A stretch of DNA of 64,000 bases from assembly GCF_003115855.1 (NCBI RefSeq), contig NZ_KZ819073.1:62001-126000 (forward strand), given 5' to 3'. The stretch comes from Brenneria corticis. Lineage in GTDB: Bacteria; Pseudomonadota; Gammaproteobacteria; Enterobacterales; Enterobacteriaceae. Both the position numbers and the translations under genes were made by a program. Shown here one piece after another: positions 44,050 through 51,686 of the stretch (the stretch's first letter is position 1; each line of letters opens with the position of its first letter). The notes under the pieces are model-generated. The model ran no database searches and had not been told where the DNA came from. It was given only the letters and a program-made list of their open reading frames with translations.

Positions 44050-44295
44050 CTATTCGTCACTGTCCGGGGTAAAAGGCGACAACGGCGCATCGGGTTCGTC
44101 GCTCAGCAGAATCTGTACCCGCTGCTCCGCCTGCTGCAGTTTCTGCTGGCCCTGACGCGCAAGCCGTACGCCATGTTCGAATTCATTCAGCGCCTCTTCC
44201 AACGGCAGTTCGCCGGATTCAAGGCGGGTAACGATTTTTTCCAGTTCGCTCAGCGAGCTTTCAAAACTCACCGGCGGCTCGGTTTTCTTGGGCAT
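44050..44295 (-). CDS. xseB: Exodeoxyribonuclease VII small subunit
   Basis: This 81-residue helical-hairpin protein wraps along XseA in the single-strand exonuclease VII complex. Typical SFESSLSELEKIVTRLESGELPLEEAL and FEHGVRLARQGQQKLQQAEQRV. It is first gene of the xseB-ispA-dxs operon and divergent from thiI across a 295-bp gap. Confidence 0.96.
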   Translation of the reverse strand: MPKKTEPPVSFESSLSELEKIVTRLESGELPLEEALNEFEHGVRLARQGQQKLQQAEQRVQILLSDEPDAPLSPFTPDSDE

Positions 44296-44487
44296 AGTTT
44301 TCTGAATCCTGGTTGATACGCCGCTGCTTTATCGCGGCATGGCGCTCTTTGCGGCGGCGCGCCAATGAATGCCGCCGCAATTATACGGGTAAAGCGCAGG
44401 GTAAATCTTCATCCCTTTGTTGCCTGGCGTTGCCGCAACGCCAATTACTTTGAGTATGGATGATGATATACTCCGCGCCCTGGATGC

Positions 44488-44527
44488 TATCGGTAAAATC
44501 ATCCCTGTCCGGCCGATTTTACCGATA
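44488..44527. promoter_or_regulatory. 13-bp inverted repeat upstream of thiI
   Basis: TATCGGTAAAATC (44488-44500) and GATTTTACCGATA (44515-44527) are perfect complements separated by 14 bases. It sits 63 bp before the thiI start and nearly 200 bp from xseB. It may be an operator or a leader stem; no known motif was recognised. Confidence 0.5.
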
Positions 44528-44590
44528 ACGTGATTTTAGCGCTCAGGGTAAATTTATTTACACCTTTCTGACCAAGTAACGACAGCCACC

Positions 44591-46036
44591 ATGAAGTTTA
44601 TCATTAAATTGTTCCCGGAAATCACCATCAAGAGCCAATCCGTGCGATTGCGCTTTATCAAGATTCTGACCGGCAACATTCGCAACGTATTAAAACACCA
44701 TGATGAAACGCTGGCGGTCGTCCGTCACTGGGATCATATCGAAGTCCGCGCCAAAGACGAGAGCCGGCGCGAGACTATTCGCGACGCGCTGACGCGCATC
44801 CCCGGCATCCACCATATTCTCGATGTTGAAGATCGTAGCTATACCGATGTCCATGACATCTTCGAGCAAACGCTGGCGCTGTACCGCGAACAGCTGCAAG
44901 GCAAAACATTCTGCGTACGCGTAAAGCGTCGCGGTAAGCATGAGTTTAGCTCGCAGGACGTGGAACGCTATGTCGGCGGCGGTTTGAATCAGCATATCGA
45001 CACCGCCCAGGTAAAACTCACCTCGCCGCAGGTTACCGTCCATCTGGAGATCGACCAGGATCGATTGCTGCTGATTAACGGCCGCTACGAAGGCATCGGC
45101 GGTTTCCCCATCGGCACGCAGGAAGACGTGCTGTCGCTGATCTCCGGCGGCTTCGACTCCGGCGTCTCCAGCTATATGCTGATGCGCCGCGGCTGCCGGG
45201 TGCATTACTGCTTCTTTAACCTGGGCGGCGCGGCGCATGAAATCGGCGTCAAGCAGGTGGCCCATTACCTGTGGAACCGCTTCGGCAGCTCGCACCGGGT
45301 GCGTTTTATCGCCATTGATTTCGAGCCGGTGGTCGGCGAGATCCTGGAAAAGATCGATGACGGGCAAATGGGCGTGGTGCTCAAGCGTATGATGGTGCGC
45401 GCGGCGTCCCAAATGGCCGAGCGCTACGGCGTGCAGGCGCTGGTCACCGGCGAAGCGCTGGGGCAGGTTTCCAGCCAGACGCTGACCAACCTGCGCCTGA
45501 TCGATAACGCCTCCGACACGCTGATCCTGCGTCCGCTGATTTCCCATGACAAAGAGCACATCATCAAGCTGGCGCGCGAGCTGGGAACGGAAGATTTCGC
45601 CAAGACGATGCCGGAATACTGCGGGGTAATTTCCAAAAGCCCGACGGTCAAAGCGGTGAAAGCCAAAATCGAGCATGAAGAGAGCCGGTTCGATTTCACT
45701 ATTCTCGATCGCGTGGTGAGCGAAGCGCGCAATATCGATATTCGCGAGATCGCCGAGCAAACCCGCGAAGAAGTGGCGGAAGTGGAAACGGTGGCGGCGT
45801 TTGCCCCGACGGATGTCCTGCTGGATATTCGCTCGCCGGACGAGCAGGAAGAAAAACCGCTGGCGGCGCAGGCCGAAATCAAATCCTTGCCCTTCTACAA
45901 ACTGAGCACCCAGTTTGGCGAGCTGGATCAGAGCAAAACCTATCTGCTCTACTGCGATCGCGGCGTAATGAGCCGTTTGCAGGCGCTCTACCTGCGCGAG
46001 CAGGGGTTCAGCAATGTGAAGGTGTACCGCCCGTAG
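44591..46036 (+). CDS. thiI: tRNA 4-thiouridine synthase / ThiS sulfurtransferase ThiI
   Basis: This 481-residue enzyme uses persulfide sulfur from IscS for 4-thiouridine in tRNA and for the thiazole of thiamine. It has an N-terminal ferredoxin-like/THUMP region (about 1-165), the PP-loop SGGFDSGVSSYM, Cys in MPEYCGVISKSP, and a C-terminal rhodanese domain with the catalytic Cys in LLYCDRGVMSRLQ (about residue 456). The rhodanese extension marks the enterobacterial type. It lies between xseB and, via an inserted gldA-like gene, yajL. Confidence 0.97.
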   Translation: MKFIIKLFPEITIKSQSVRLRFIKILTGNIRNVLKHHDETLAVVRHWDHIEVRAKDESRRETIRDALTRIPGIHHILDVEDRSYTDVHDIFEQTLALYREQLQGKTFCVRVKRRGKHEFSSQDVERYVGGGLNQHIDTAQVKLTSPQVTVHLEIDQDRLLLINGRYEGIGGFPIGTQEDVLSLISGGFDSGVSSYMLMRRGCRVHYCFFNLGGAAHEIGVKQVAHYLWNRFGSSHRVRFIAIDFEPVVGEILEKIDDGQMGVVLKRMMVRAASQMAERYGVQALVTGEALGQVSSQTLTNLRLIDNASDTLILRPLISHDKEHIIKLARELGTEDFAKTMPEYCGVISKSPTVKAVKAKIEHEESRFDFTILDRVVSEARNIDIREIAEQTREEVAEVETVAAFAPTDVLLDIRSPDEQEEKPLAAQAEIKSLPFYKLSTQFGELDQSKTYLLYCDRGVMSRLQALYLREQGFSNVKVYRP

Positions 46037-46052
46037 TCGGTGCGGCAATGAC

Positions 46053-46079
46053 AAACGCCCCGGCAAAGCCGGGGCGTTT
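46053..46079. terminator. Bidirectional terminator between thiI and the gldA-like gene
   Basis: The 12-bp arms AAACGCCCCGGC and GCCGGGGCGTTT, with loop AAA, lie in the 60-bp gap of convergent genes. A/T ends on both sides allow short U-tracts in either direction. Confidence 0.75.
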
Positions 46080-46096
46080 GGGGCGGAAGAACGCCC

Positions 46097-47206
46097 CTAG
46101 TGGGCTACGCGATAGCGTTCCGCCAAGTTATTGGCGGCAACGATGGCGCGGTAAACGTCGTCCTGCGTCACTTTTTCCGGCATATTTCCCATCGTGTCGT
46201 CTTCGCTGCACGCTCGTTCCGCCACTTGACGCCATTCGGCTTCGACGAAGTTTTTCAATCCCATTTCCTGTAACGTCAGCGGTAGCTCCGCCGTTTTGAT
46301 GATGCGTATCACTTCATCGAGTTCTTTGTCCGGCGCTTCCTCCAGCACCAACTGCGCCAGCAGGCCGAACGCCACTTTCTCGCCATGCTGGGCGTCGTGC
46401 AGGTCGTCAATGATAGACATGCCGTTGTTGATGGCGTGCGCCGCCGCCAGTCCGCCGGACTCCGCACCGACGCCGCTCAGGTAAATGGTCGCTTCGATAG
46501 TCTGTTCCAGTTCGGAGGTGACGACTTTACCACGTACGGCATTCATGGCGGCTTCAACGTTTTCACTCAGTAACTGGTAGCACAGCTGAGACAGACCGAG
46601 GCCGGTGCGTGACGGTTTTTTCAACACCAGGTTGAGGCCGTCGGCGCGGTAGCAGGCGCGGGACTCAAAATAGGTCGCCAGCGCGTCGCCGATGCCGGCG
46701 GAGAAAAAATGCGCGGGCGCGGCGGCGAGAATAGCCGTATCGGCAATCACCACATCGGGGTTGTGCGGCAGGTACAGATAGCGGTCAAACTCGCCTTTTT
46801 CCGTGTAGAGTACGGCAAGCGAGGTACATGGCGCGTCGCTGGAGGCCACGGTCGGGTACAGAATGACCGGCAGTTTTTGGTAATAGGCCGTCGCTTTGGC
46901 CGCGTCCAGCGCTTTGCCGCCGCCGATGCCGACAATCACATTGGCATTCCGCGCGTTCGCCAGCGCGCCGAGACGTTCGATTTCCGCCGCCGAACACTCT
47001 TTGCTGAACTTCACCGCCGAACCTTGCAGGCCCGCCTGCCGCAGCGCGATAAGCGACGTGTTTTTAACTCTCTCAATCATGGAGCCACCGCTGATGATGA
47101 AAGCGTTGTCGCCGAAGTCACGTACATATTCATGCAGCGATTCAAGCAGCCCTGCGCCAATAAGAAACTTTTTTGGCGACGTGTTGGTGCGTGGGATATT
47201 ACTCAT
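46097..47206 (-). CDS. gldA: Glycerol dehydrogenase-like iron/zinc alcohol dehydrogenase
   Basis: This 369-residue NAD-dependent group III alcohol dehydrogenase is similar along its length to GldA, which oxidises glycerol to dihydroxyacetone. NAD-binding GIGGGKALDAAKA and PTVASSDAPCTSLAVLYT are present; zinc ligands are in GIGDALATYFE (Asp), AAAHAINNG (His) and AQHGEKVAFG (His). It is monocistronic, with AT-rich sequence upstream, inserted between thiI and yajL, which are adjacent in E. coli. The exact polyol substrate is uncertain; no dihydroxyacetone kinase genes are nearby. Confidence 0.85.
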   Translation of the reverse strand: MSNIPRTNTSPKKFLIGAGLLESLHEYVRDFGDNAFIISGGSMIERVKNTSLIALRQAGLQGSAVKFSKECSAAEIERLGALANARNANVIVGIGGGKALDAAKATAYYQKLPVILYPTVASSDAPCTSLAVLYTEKGEFDRYLYLPHNPDVVIADTAILAAAPAHFFSAGIGDALATYFESRACYRADGLNLVLKKPSRTGLGLSQLCYQLLSENVEAAMNAVRGKVVTSELEQTIEATIYLSGVGAESGGLAAAHAINNGMSIIDDLHDAQHGEKVAFGLLAQLVLEEAPDKELDEVIRIIKTAELPLTLQEMGLKNFVEAEWRQVAERACSEDDTMGNMPEKVTQDDVYRAIVAANNLAERYRVAH

Positions 47207-47548
47207 TAAAATAACCTCGTCGTAACAATGATAAATTTTTTAAAATGGCGTTGGGCTGACCATTATTTATGGGTATCATAACGCCTAAATATAAAATAGG
47301 GCTAATTGAAAAGGGCGTTTATCTAATTAGACGTGAGGTTGTTTCGCGGAGTTTTATTGAGTAATTTCCGCGGTGGAATGTGTTTAAATAATAAAATACA
47401 TTGAAAACATAGGATTTAATTATCTCTGTAAGGTTTTTCGGAATATGGTGATATTCGGAGCGTAGTAGAGGGTGTAATAATTTTATTGGTCATTATGAGG
47501 GATATATTAACCACCTGGATCATTATATTGACCATTATGATGAATATA
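47207..47548. other. 342-bp AT-rich region between gldA-like gene and yajL
   Basis: No gene is seen. It is much richer in A+T than its flanks and should hold the promoter of the gldA-like gene (minus strand). At its yajL end it contains the tandem 21-bp repeats that continue the yajL reading frame past its stop codon. Confidence 0.55.
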
Positions 47549-47569
47549 TTAACCGTCATGATAATTATA
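47486..47569 (-). repeat. Four 21-bp tandem repeats at the yajL 3' end
   Basis: Read on the minus strand in the yajL frame, units at 47569-47549, 47548-47528, 47527-47507 and 47506-47486 translate as YNYHDG-stop, YIHHNGQ, YNDPGG-stop and YIPHNDQ, followed by TAA. Units 1/3 and 2/4 are most alike (42-bp higher-order period). Units 1 and 3 end in TAA where 2 and 4 end in CAA. Confidence 0.8.
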
Positions 47570-48142
47570 AATACCGGGCGGCAGAATCAACTGCGCCGCC
47601 ACCTCCGCCGCTTTCGCCTTGCCCAGCAGCAGATCAATCAGCTTCAGGGCGAAATCCATACTGGTGCCCGGTCCCTGGGTGGTCAGCAGGCTGACGCGCG
47701 GATCGTACACCACGCGTTTTTCCAGCCATTTTTCCGGCGCGATCTTATCGCGCAGCGCGGGATAGCCGGTCATATTGCCGATGGGGAAAAGCTGGTGATA
47801 TTCCAGCACCAGCGCCGGGGTGGCGCACATCGCGGCGACGATTTTCCCATCCTGATGCGCCTGGCGGATACACTCCACCAGCACCGGGCTGTCGCGGAAG
47901 CATTCGGCGCCCTGTAATCCGCCGGGCAGCACCAGGGCGTCGAAATGGCGATCCGCCACCGCCACCAGCGGGGCGTCGGCCAGCAGCCTGACGCCGCGCG
48001 AGCAGGTGATTTCAAGGTCGCCGTCGCTGGCGACGCTGGCAAGCGTAACCTGAATGCCCGCTCTGACCAGCAGGTCGATGGTGGTGACCGCTTCGGTTTC
48101 CTCGCTACCAGGAGCCAGACATACCAGCACTGATGCGCTCAT
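47549..48142 (-). CDS. yajL: Protein/nucleic acid deglycase-type chaperone YajL (DJ-1 family)
   Basis: This 197-residue DJ-1/PfpI-family protein protects proteins from oxidative and glyoxal damage. The acid pair is in APGSEETEAVTT and the catalytic Cys in AAMCATPA (about residue 106). The start at 48142 (MSASVLVCLAPGSEE) matches E. coli; it lies inside the end of panE (38-bp overlap). The C-terminus is IYNYHDG, where E. coli ends IYNYYE, and the last codons form the first unit of a tandem repeat that runs on beyond the stop. Confidence 0.95.
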   Translation of the reverse strand: MSASVLVCLAPGSEETEAVTTIDLLVRAGIQVTLASVASDGDLEITCSRGVRLLADAPLVAVADRHFDALVLPGGLQGAECFRDSPVLVECIRQAHQDGKIVAAMCATPALVLEYHQLFPIGNMTGYPALRDKIAPEKWLEKRVVYDPRVSLLTTQGPGTSMDFALKLIDLLLGKAKAAEVAAQLILPPGIYNYHDG

Positions 48143-49016
48143 ACTCGTTTTCCTTATGCTTGATGGCCTCAAACAGACGGCTGTTTTCGGGGACGGCCAG
48201 GCCGTGGATACGCGCCCGCCGCAGCAGGTAGCCGGTGATATAGTCAATCTCGGTATGACGTTGCGCCAGAATGTCCTGCAGCATGGAAGAGGTATTGGCC
48301 GCGGTGTTGTGAATGATTTGGTTAACGTAGATCAGCAGGCTGTCCGCCGACGTATGGAAGCCTTCCCGTTCCATTACCGCGGCGATTTCCTGACAAAGGG
48401 ATATCAGTTGCTGCGGGTAAGCGCGCAATTCTCCGTTGGTGCATTGATGGATAACCGTTAAGGGATTAATCACGCAGTTGGCCGCCAGCTTCAGCCAGCA
48501 GGTGGCGGAGATATCGTTATGCCAGGCCACGTCGGGCAGCGCCTGATGCAGTATTTCGGCAAAACGGCTTGGCGCGTCGTCGTTATTGCCGATTGCGCCG
48601 ATATGGGTGGTCCCGGCGGCGGTATGCAACACGGTGGTGGCATCGCGCCGCGCCGCGTGGGTGGTGATGCCCAAAATCAGCGGCTGCCGCAGCGGCGGCA
48701 GCTCCTCGCGCGCGCCCATGCCGTTGTGCAGCAGCAAAATAGTGCAGTCGGGGTTCAACTTCGGCAGCAGGTTGCGCACGGCATCTGAAACCTGCCAGGC
48801 CTTGAGGGTGACCAGCAATAACTCGCTCTGTGCCAGATGTTCGGGGTCGTTGGCGGTCAAATTAAGGTTGCTGTGCCGTCCGTCCAACCGGGTGACATTG
48901 ACCGGGCAAAAAGGTTGCGGAATACGTAACCACCCCTGAACGTCGTGGCCTTGCCGGTGCAGGGCGGCAAGCCACAGCTGCCCGATAGCGCCGCAACCAA
49001 GAACGGTTATTTTCAT
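48105..49016 (-). CDS. panE: 2-dehydropantoate 2-reductase
   Basis: This 303-residue NADPH-dependent reductase makes pantoate for coenzyme A synthesis. The nucleotide-binding motif is VLGCGAIGQLW at residues 4-14; the catalytic Lys lies in ATCWLKLAANCVINPLT, with a conserved Glu/Asn-containing C-terminal segment. The 3' end overlaps yajL by 38 bp, an arrangement also known in E. coli. Confidence 0.95.
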   Translation of the reverse strand: MKITVLGCGAIGQLWLAALHRQGHDVQGWLRIPQPFCPVNVTRLDGRHSNLNLTANDPEHLAQSELLLVTLKAWQVSDAVRNLLPKLNPDCTILLLHNGMGAREELPPLRQPLILGITTHAARRDATTVLHTAAGTTHIGAIGNNDDAPSRFAEILHQALPDVAWHNDISATCWLKLAANCVINPLTVIHQCTNGELRAYPQQLISLCQEIAAVMEREGFHTSADSLLIYVNQIIHNTAANTSSMLQDILAQRHTEIDYITGYLLRRARIHGLAVPENSRLFEAIKHKENEYERISAGMSGSW

Positions 49017-49357
49017 AGGATTCTCCCTTTATTGACTCGGGAATGGCTGCTTTTGCACCGCAAGATGCGTATTCATATCCATATAGCAGACTAATCATTA
49101 TTGTAACGGAGTCACTTCCGAGCGCAATAACGCTGGCGTCGAGGCGCATTTTGTGAGCCGCCATCCCTGGCGCTCACCCTGCGGGCCGTCGCTGAGGCGA
49201 CGTCAAAAACTTACGGAGGGCGTCCTGCCCTCCGCCCTGACGGGCCGCCGCAAGCGGCGTTAAAAAACGCTCCAGGCGTTTTTTTCTCCCGGAAGTTTTT
49301 TGTTTCTCGCCGGAGCGGTTATTATGCTCGTCAGCCAAATTTGTCAGGAGACCAATT
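49017..49357. other. 341-bp intergenic region between panE and yajQ
   Basis: No gene is seen. It holds divergent promoters for panE (minus) and yajQ (plus) and, in its centre, a stem-loop repeat composite at 49183-49287. Confidence 0.55.
49183..49287 (+). repeat. Stem-loop repeat family, copy upstream of yajQ
   Basis: It has the same architecture as at 36.1 kb: GGGCCGTCG...GCGACGTCAAAAAC, then the stem GGAGGGC/GCCCTCC, then GGGCCGCCGCAAGCGGCGTT, and finally AAAAAACGC-TCCAG-GCGTTTTTTT. The last stem resembles an intrinsic terminator and recurs, inverted, at 23895-23915. Confidence 0.65.
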
Positions 49358-49849
49358 ATGCCATCTTTCGATATTGTTTCGGAAATTGATATGCAGGAAG
49401 TGCGCAATGCGGTGGAAAACGCCACCCGTGAACTGGGTACTCGCTGGGATTTCCGCAATGTGCCGGCCAGCTTTGAACTGAATGAAAAATCACAAAGCAT
49501 CAAAGCCGCCAGCGAGTCGGATTTTCAGGTTCAGCAACTGATTGATATTCTGCGTGAAAAACTGTTGAAGCGCGGTATTGAAGGCGGCGCGCTGGAGATT
49601 CCGGAAGAGATGGATCACAGCGGTAAAACCTACAGCGTAGACGCCAAACTGAAGCAGGGCATTGAAACCGCGCTGGCGAAAAAAATCGTCAAGCTGATTA
49701 AAGACAGCAAACTGAAAGTGCAGGCGCAGATTCAGGGCGAGCAGGTGCGGGTGACCGGGAAATCCCGCGATGACCTGCAAGGGGCCATGGCCCTGGTGCG
49801 CGGCGCGGACCTGGGGCAGCCTTTTCAGTTCACCAACTTCCGCGATTAA
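49358..49849 (+). CDS. yajQ: Nucleotide/c-di-GMP-binding protein YajQ
   Basis: This 163-residue protein has two ferredoxin-like domains (UPF0234). N-terminus MPSFDIVSEIDMQEVRNAVENA; C-terminus RGADLGQPFQFTNFRD. A Xanthomonas relative is a cyclic-di-GMP effector acting on transcription; the role in enterobacteria is unsettled. A good ribosome-binding site, CAGGAG, precedes it. It borders the inserted ATC operon. Confidence 0.95.
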   Translation: MPSFDIVSEIDMQEVRNAVENATRELGTRWDFRNVPASFELNEKSQSIKAASESDFQVQQLIDILREKLLKRGIEGGALEIPEEMDHSGKTYSVDAKLKQGIETALAKKIVKLIKDSKLKVQAQIQGEQVRVTGKSRDDLQGAMALVRGADLGQPFQFTNFRD

Positions 49850-49857
49850 TCCTTCAG

Positions 49858-49881
49858 GGCGCGGCGCCGCATAACCGCGCC
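49858..49881. terminator. Hairpin between yajQ and the amidohydrolase gene
   Basis: GGCGCGG and CCGCGCC, separated by 10 bases, lie in the 81-bp gap between convergent genes. No T-run on either side. Confidence 0.4.
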
Positions 49882-49930
49882 GCAGAGCGCCAGAACGTAT
49901 GGCGATCTCCGGCTGCTAGCGTACCGCACG

Positions 49931-51163
49931 CTATCGCTCCTGCGCCGACGCCAGTACCGCGTGCAGCAGCACGTTGGCGCCTTTTTCACTCCACTCGGGC
50001 AGGATATTCTCCGCTTCGTTATGGCTGACGCCCTCCACGCAGGGAATAAAAATCATCGCGGTGGGCGCCGCCCGGTTGATATAGCAGGCGTCATGTCCGG
50101 CGCCGGACACCATCTCCCGGCTGGCGTAATTCAGCCTGTCCGCCGCCTGACGCACCTGCGCGACGCAGTGCGCATCAAAGCTTATCGGCGCATAGTCGAA
50201 AATGCGGCGCAGATCGACGGTCAGCTGGCGATCGGCCAGCTTTTCCACCGCCCGCTGCAGTTCCTGTTCCATGGCTAGCAGCGCCGCCTGCTGCGGGTGG
50301 CGGAACTCCACGCTGCAAAACACCCGCGCCGGCACCACATTGCGCGAATTGGGGGTGATTTGCGCCATGCCGACGGTGGCGCGGCCGTCGGGCGAGAAAT
50401 CATGACCGATGCGTTCGACGGCGCTCACCAGTTCGGCGAAGCCGCACAGCGCGTCGCGCCGGCGCGCCATCGGCGTGGTTCCCGCGTGGGCGCCGAATCC
50501 GTCAATGGCGACCTCGTACCAGCGCTGCCCCTGCGCGCCGTAAACCACGCCGATATCCAGCCTCTCGGCTTCAAGGATCGGCCCTTGTTCAATATGCAGT
50601 TCGTAACAGGCGTGCAGCGGAAACGCCTCGGCCGGTTGCGTGCCGGCGTAGCCGATGGCCTGCAGCGCCTGGGCGACCGTCACGCCGTCGCTGTCGCTGC
50701 GCGCCAGGGCGAACTCCGGCGTGAAGACCCCGGTCCAGACGCCGGAGGCGAGCATCGCCGGCGCGAAACGGGCGCCTTCCTCGTTGGTCCAGTTCACCAG
50801 CTCAATGGCGCGTTCGGTTTCGATGCCGTGGTCGTTAAGCGTGCGCAGCGCCTCAAGGCCGGCGAGCACCCCGTAGATACCGTCAAAACGGCCGCCAAGC
50901 GGCTGGGAGTCGCCATGAGAGCCGGTCAGTACCGGAGCCAGGGCCGGATTGCGTCCCGGACGGCGCATAAACATATTGCCGAGCCGGTCCACCCGGCAGG
51001 AAAAACCGGCCTCTTCCGCCCAGCCGCGTAGCTGGTTGCGCGCCTGTTTATCCTCTTCGCTCAGCGACAGACGGGTGACGCCGCCGTTGGCGGTGGCGCC
51101 GTAGCGCGCCATGGTTTCCAGCGTATGCCACAGGCGTTGAGCGTTGATTCGCAGCGTGCTCAT
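49931..51163 (-). CDS. M20-type N-carbamoyl-L-amino acid amidohydrolase (AtcC-like)
   Basis: This 410-residue zinc hydrolase of the HyuC/AllC branch of M20 peptidases has metal and substrate motifs TGSHGDSQPLGGRFDG (His and Asp), TNEEGARF (Glu), ELHIEQGPILE (His) and GAGHDACYI (His). These enzymes remove the carbamoyl group from N-carbamoyl amino acids. The start at 51163 overlaps the upstream stop (ATGA) and follows AGGAAG. Because it is coupled to an ATC hydrolase gene, the likely substrate is N-carbamoyl-L-cysteine, giving L-cysteine; allantoate or another carbamoyl amino acid remains possible. Confidence 0.85.
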   Translation of the reverse strand: MSTLRINAQRLWHTLETMARYGATANGGVTRLSLSEEDKQARNQLRGWAEEAGFSCRVDRLGNMFMRRPGRNPALAPVLTGSHGDSQPLGGRFDGIYGVLAGLEALRTLNDHGIETERAIELVNWTNEEGARFAPAMLASGVWTGVFTPEFALARSDSDGVTVAQALQAIGYAGTQPAEAFPLHACYELHIEQGPILEAERLDIGVVYGAQGQRWYEVAIDGFGAHAGTTPMARRRDALCGFAELVSAVERIGHDFSPDGRATVGMAQITPNSRNVVPARVFCSVEFRHPQQAALLAMEQELQRAVEKLADRQLTVDLRRIFDYAPISFDAHCVAQVRQAADRLNYASREMVSGAGHDACYINRAAPTAMIFIPCVEGVSHNEAENILPEWSEKGANVLLHAVLASAQER

Positions 51164-51651
51164 TGTTTGTCTTCCTTTTTTTTCACCCGATAACGGAAGT
51201 CGCAGCGCGCCGCACCGCACATGATGGTGGTGGTGCGTTGCAGTTCCACCTCCGGCGCGTAGCCGACGATAAACTTCTCATCGCGCGCGCAGGAGAGCAG
51301 GTGGCCGATCTCCCCCAGTCCCATCTGGTGATACATCTCGGCGTAGCGACAGCGGGTGACATCGTAGTCGTAGCGTTGCTCGTCGCTGTCTATCACCCGG
51401 ACCTCCAGCGCGTCGTCTTTTTCCCACAGATACTGCAATGCGATAAAGCTTTGCAAATCCGCGCCCTCCGGTTCCCGGCGGGCGAACTCGCGCCCGGCGT
51501 CAATGGCGGCCTGTTCGATGGCCTCGCCGATGATTGCCTGGGCGCGGGCCTTGCCCACTTCCCGCACCAGAACCTGATAGATCGGTTTGATGATTTCCGC
51601 CTCGATGCGGCGACGGGCCAGAATACCCGGCTCATTTTGCTTACAGCTCAT
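51160..51651 (-). CDS. L-2-amino-thiazoline-4-carboxylate hydrolase family protein (AtcB-like)
   Basis: This 163-residue protein has the hallmarks of the ATC hydrolase family (PF14196): N-terminal ILARRRIEAEIIKPIYQVL, middle YDVTRCRYAEMYHQMGLGEIG, and C-terminal TTTIMCGAARCDFRYR. The family opens the thiazoline ring of ATC to N-carbamoyl-L-cysteine. ATC forms chemically from cyanide and cystine, and is an intermediate in bacterial conversion of DL-ATC to cysteine. It overlaps the amidohydrolase gene by ATGA, matching a two-step pathway. Family call from recognised motifs; activity is not proven. Confidence 0.8.
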   Translation of the reverse strand: MSCKQNEPGILARRRIEAEIIKPIYQVLVREVGKARAQAIIGEAIEQAAIDAGREFARREPEGADLQSFIALQYLWEKDDALEVRVIDSDEQRYDYDVTRCRYAEMYHQMGLGEIGHLLSCARDEKFIVGYAPEVELQRTTTIMCGAARCDFRYRVKKKEDKQ

Positions 51652-51686
51652 CGCATTGCCTCATTTCATTACCGCTTTACGTCAAC

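Noticed and set aside
44296..44590. TPP riboswitch before thiI
   Set aside because: No CTGAGA/ACCTGATC-type THI element is present; only the 13-bp inverted repeat is found.
47486..47569. CRISPR array
   Set aside because: The 21-bp units abut without spacers and are in frame with yajL, so this is a coding-type tandem repeat.
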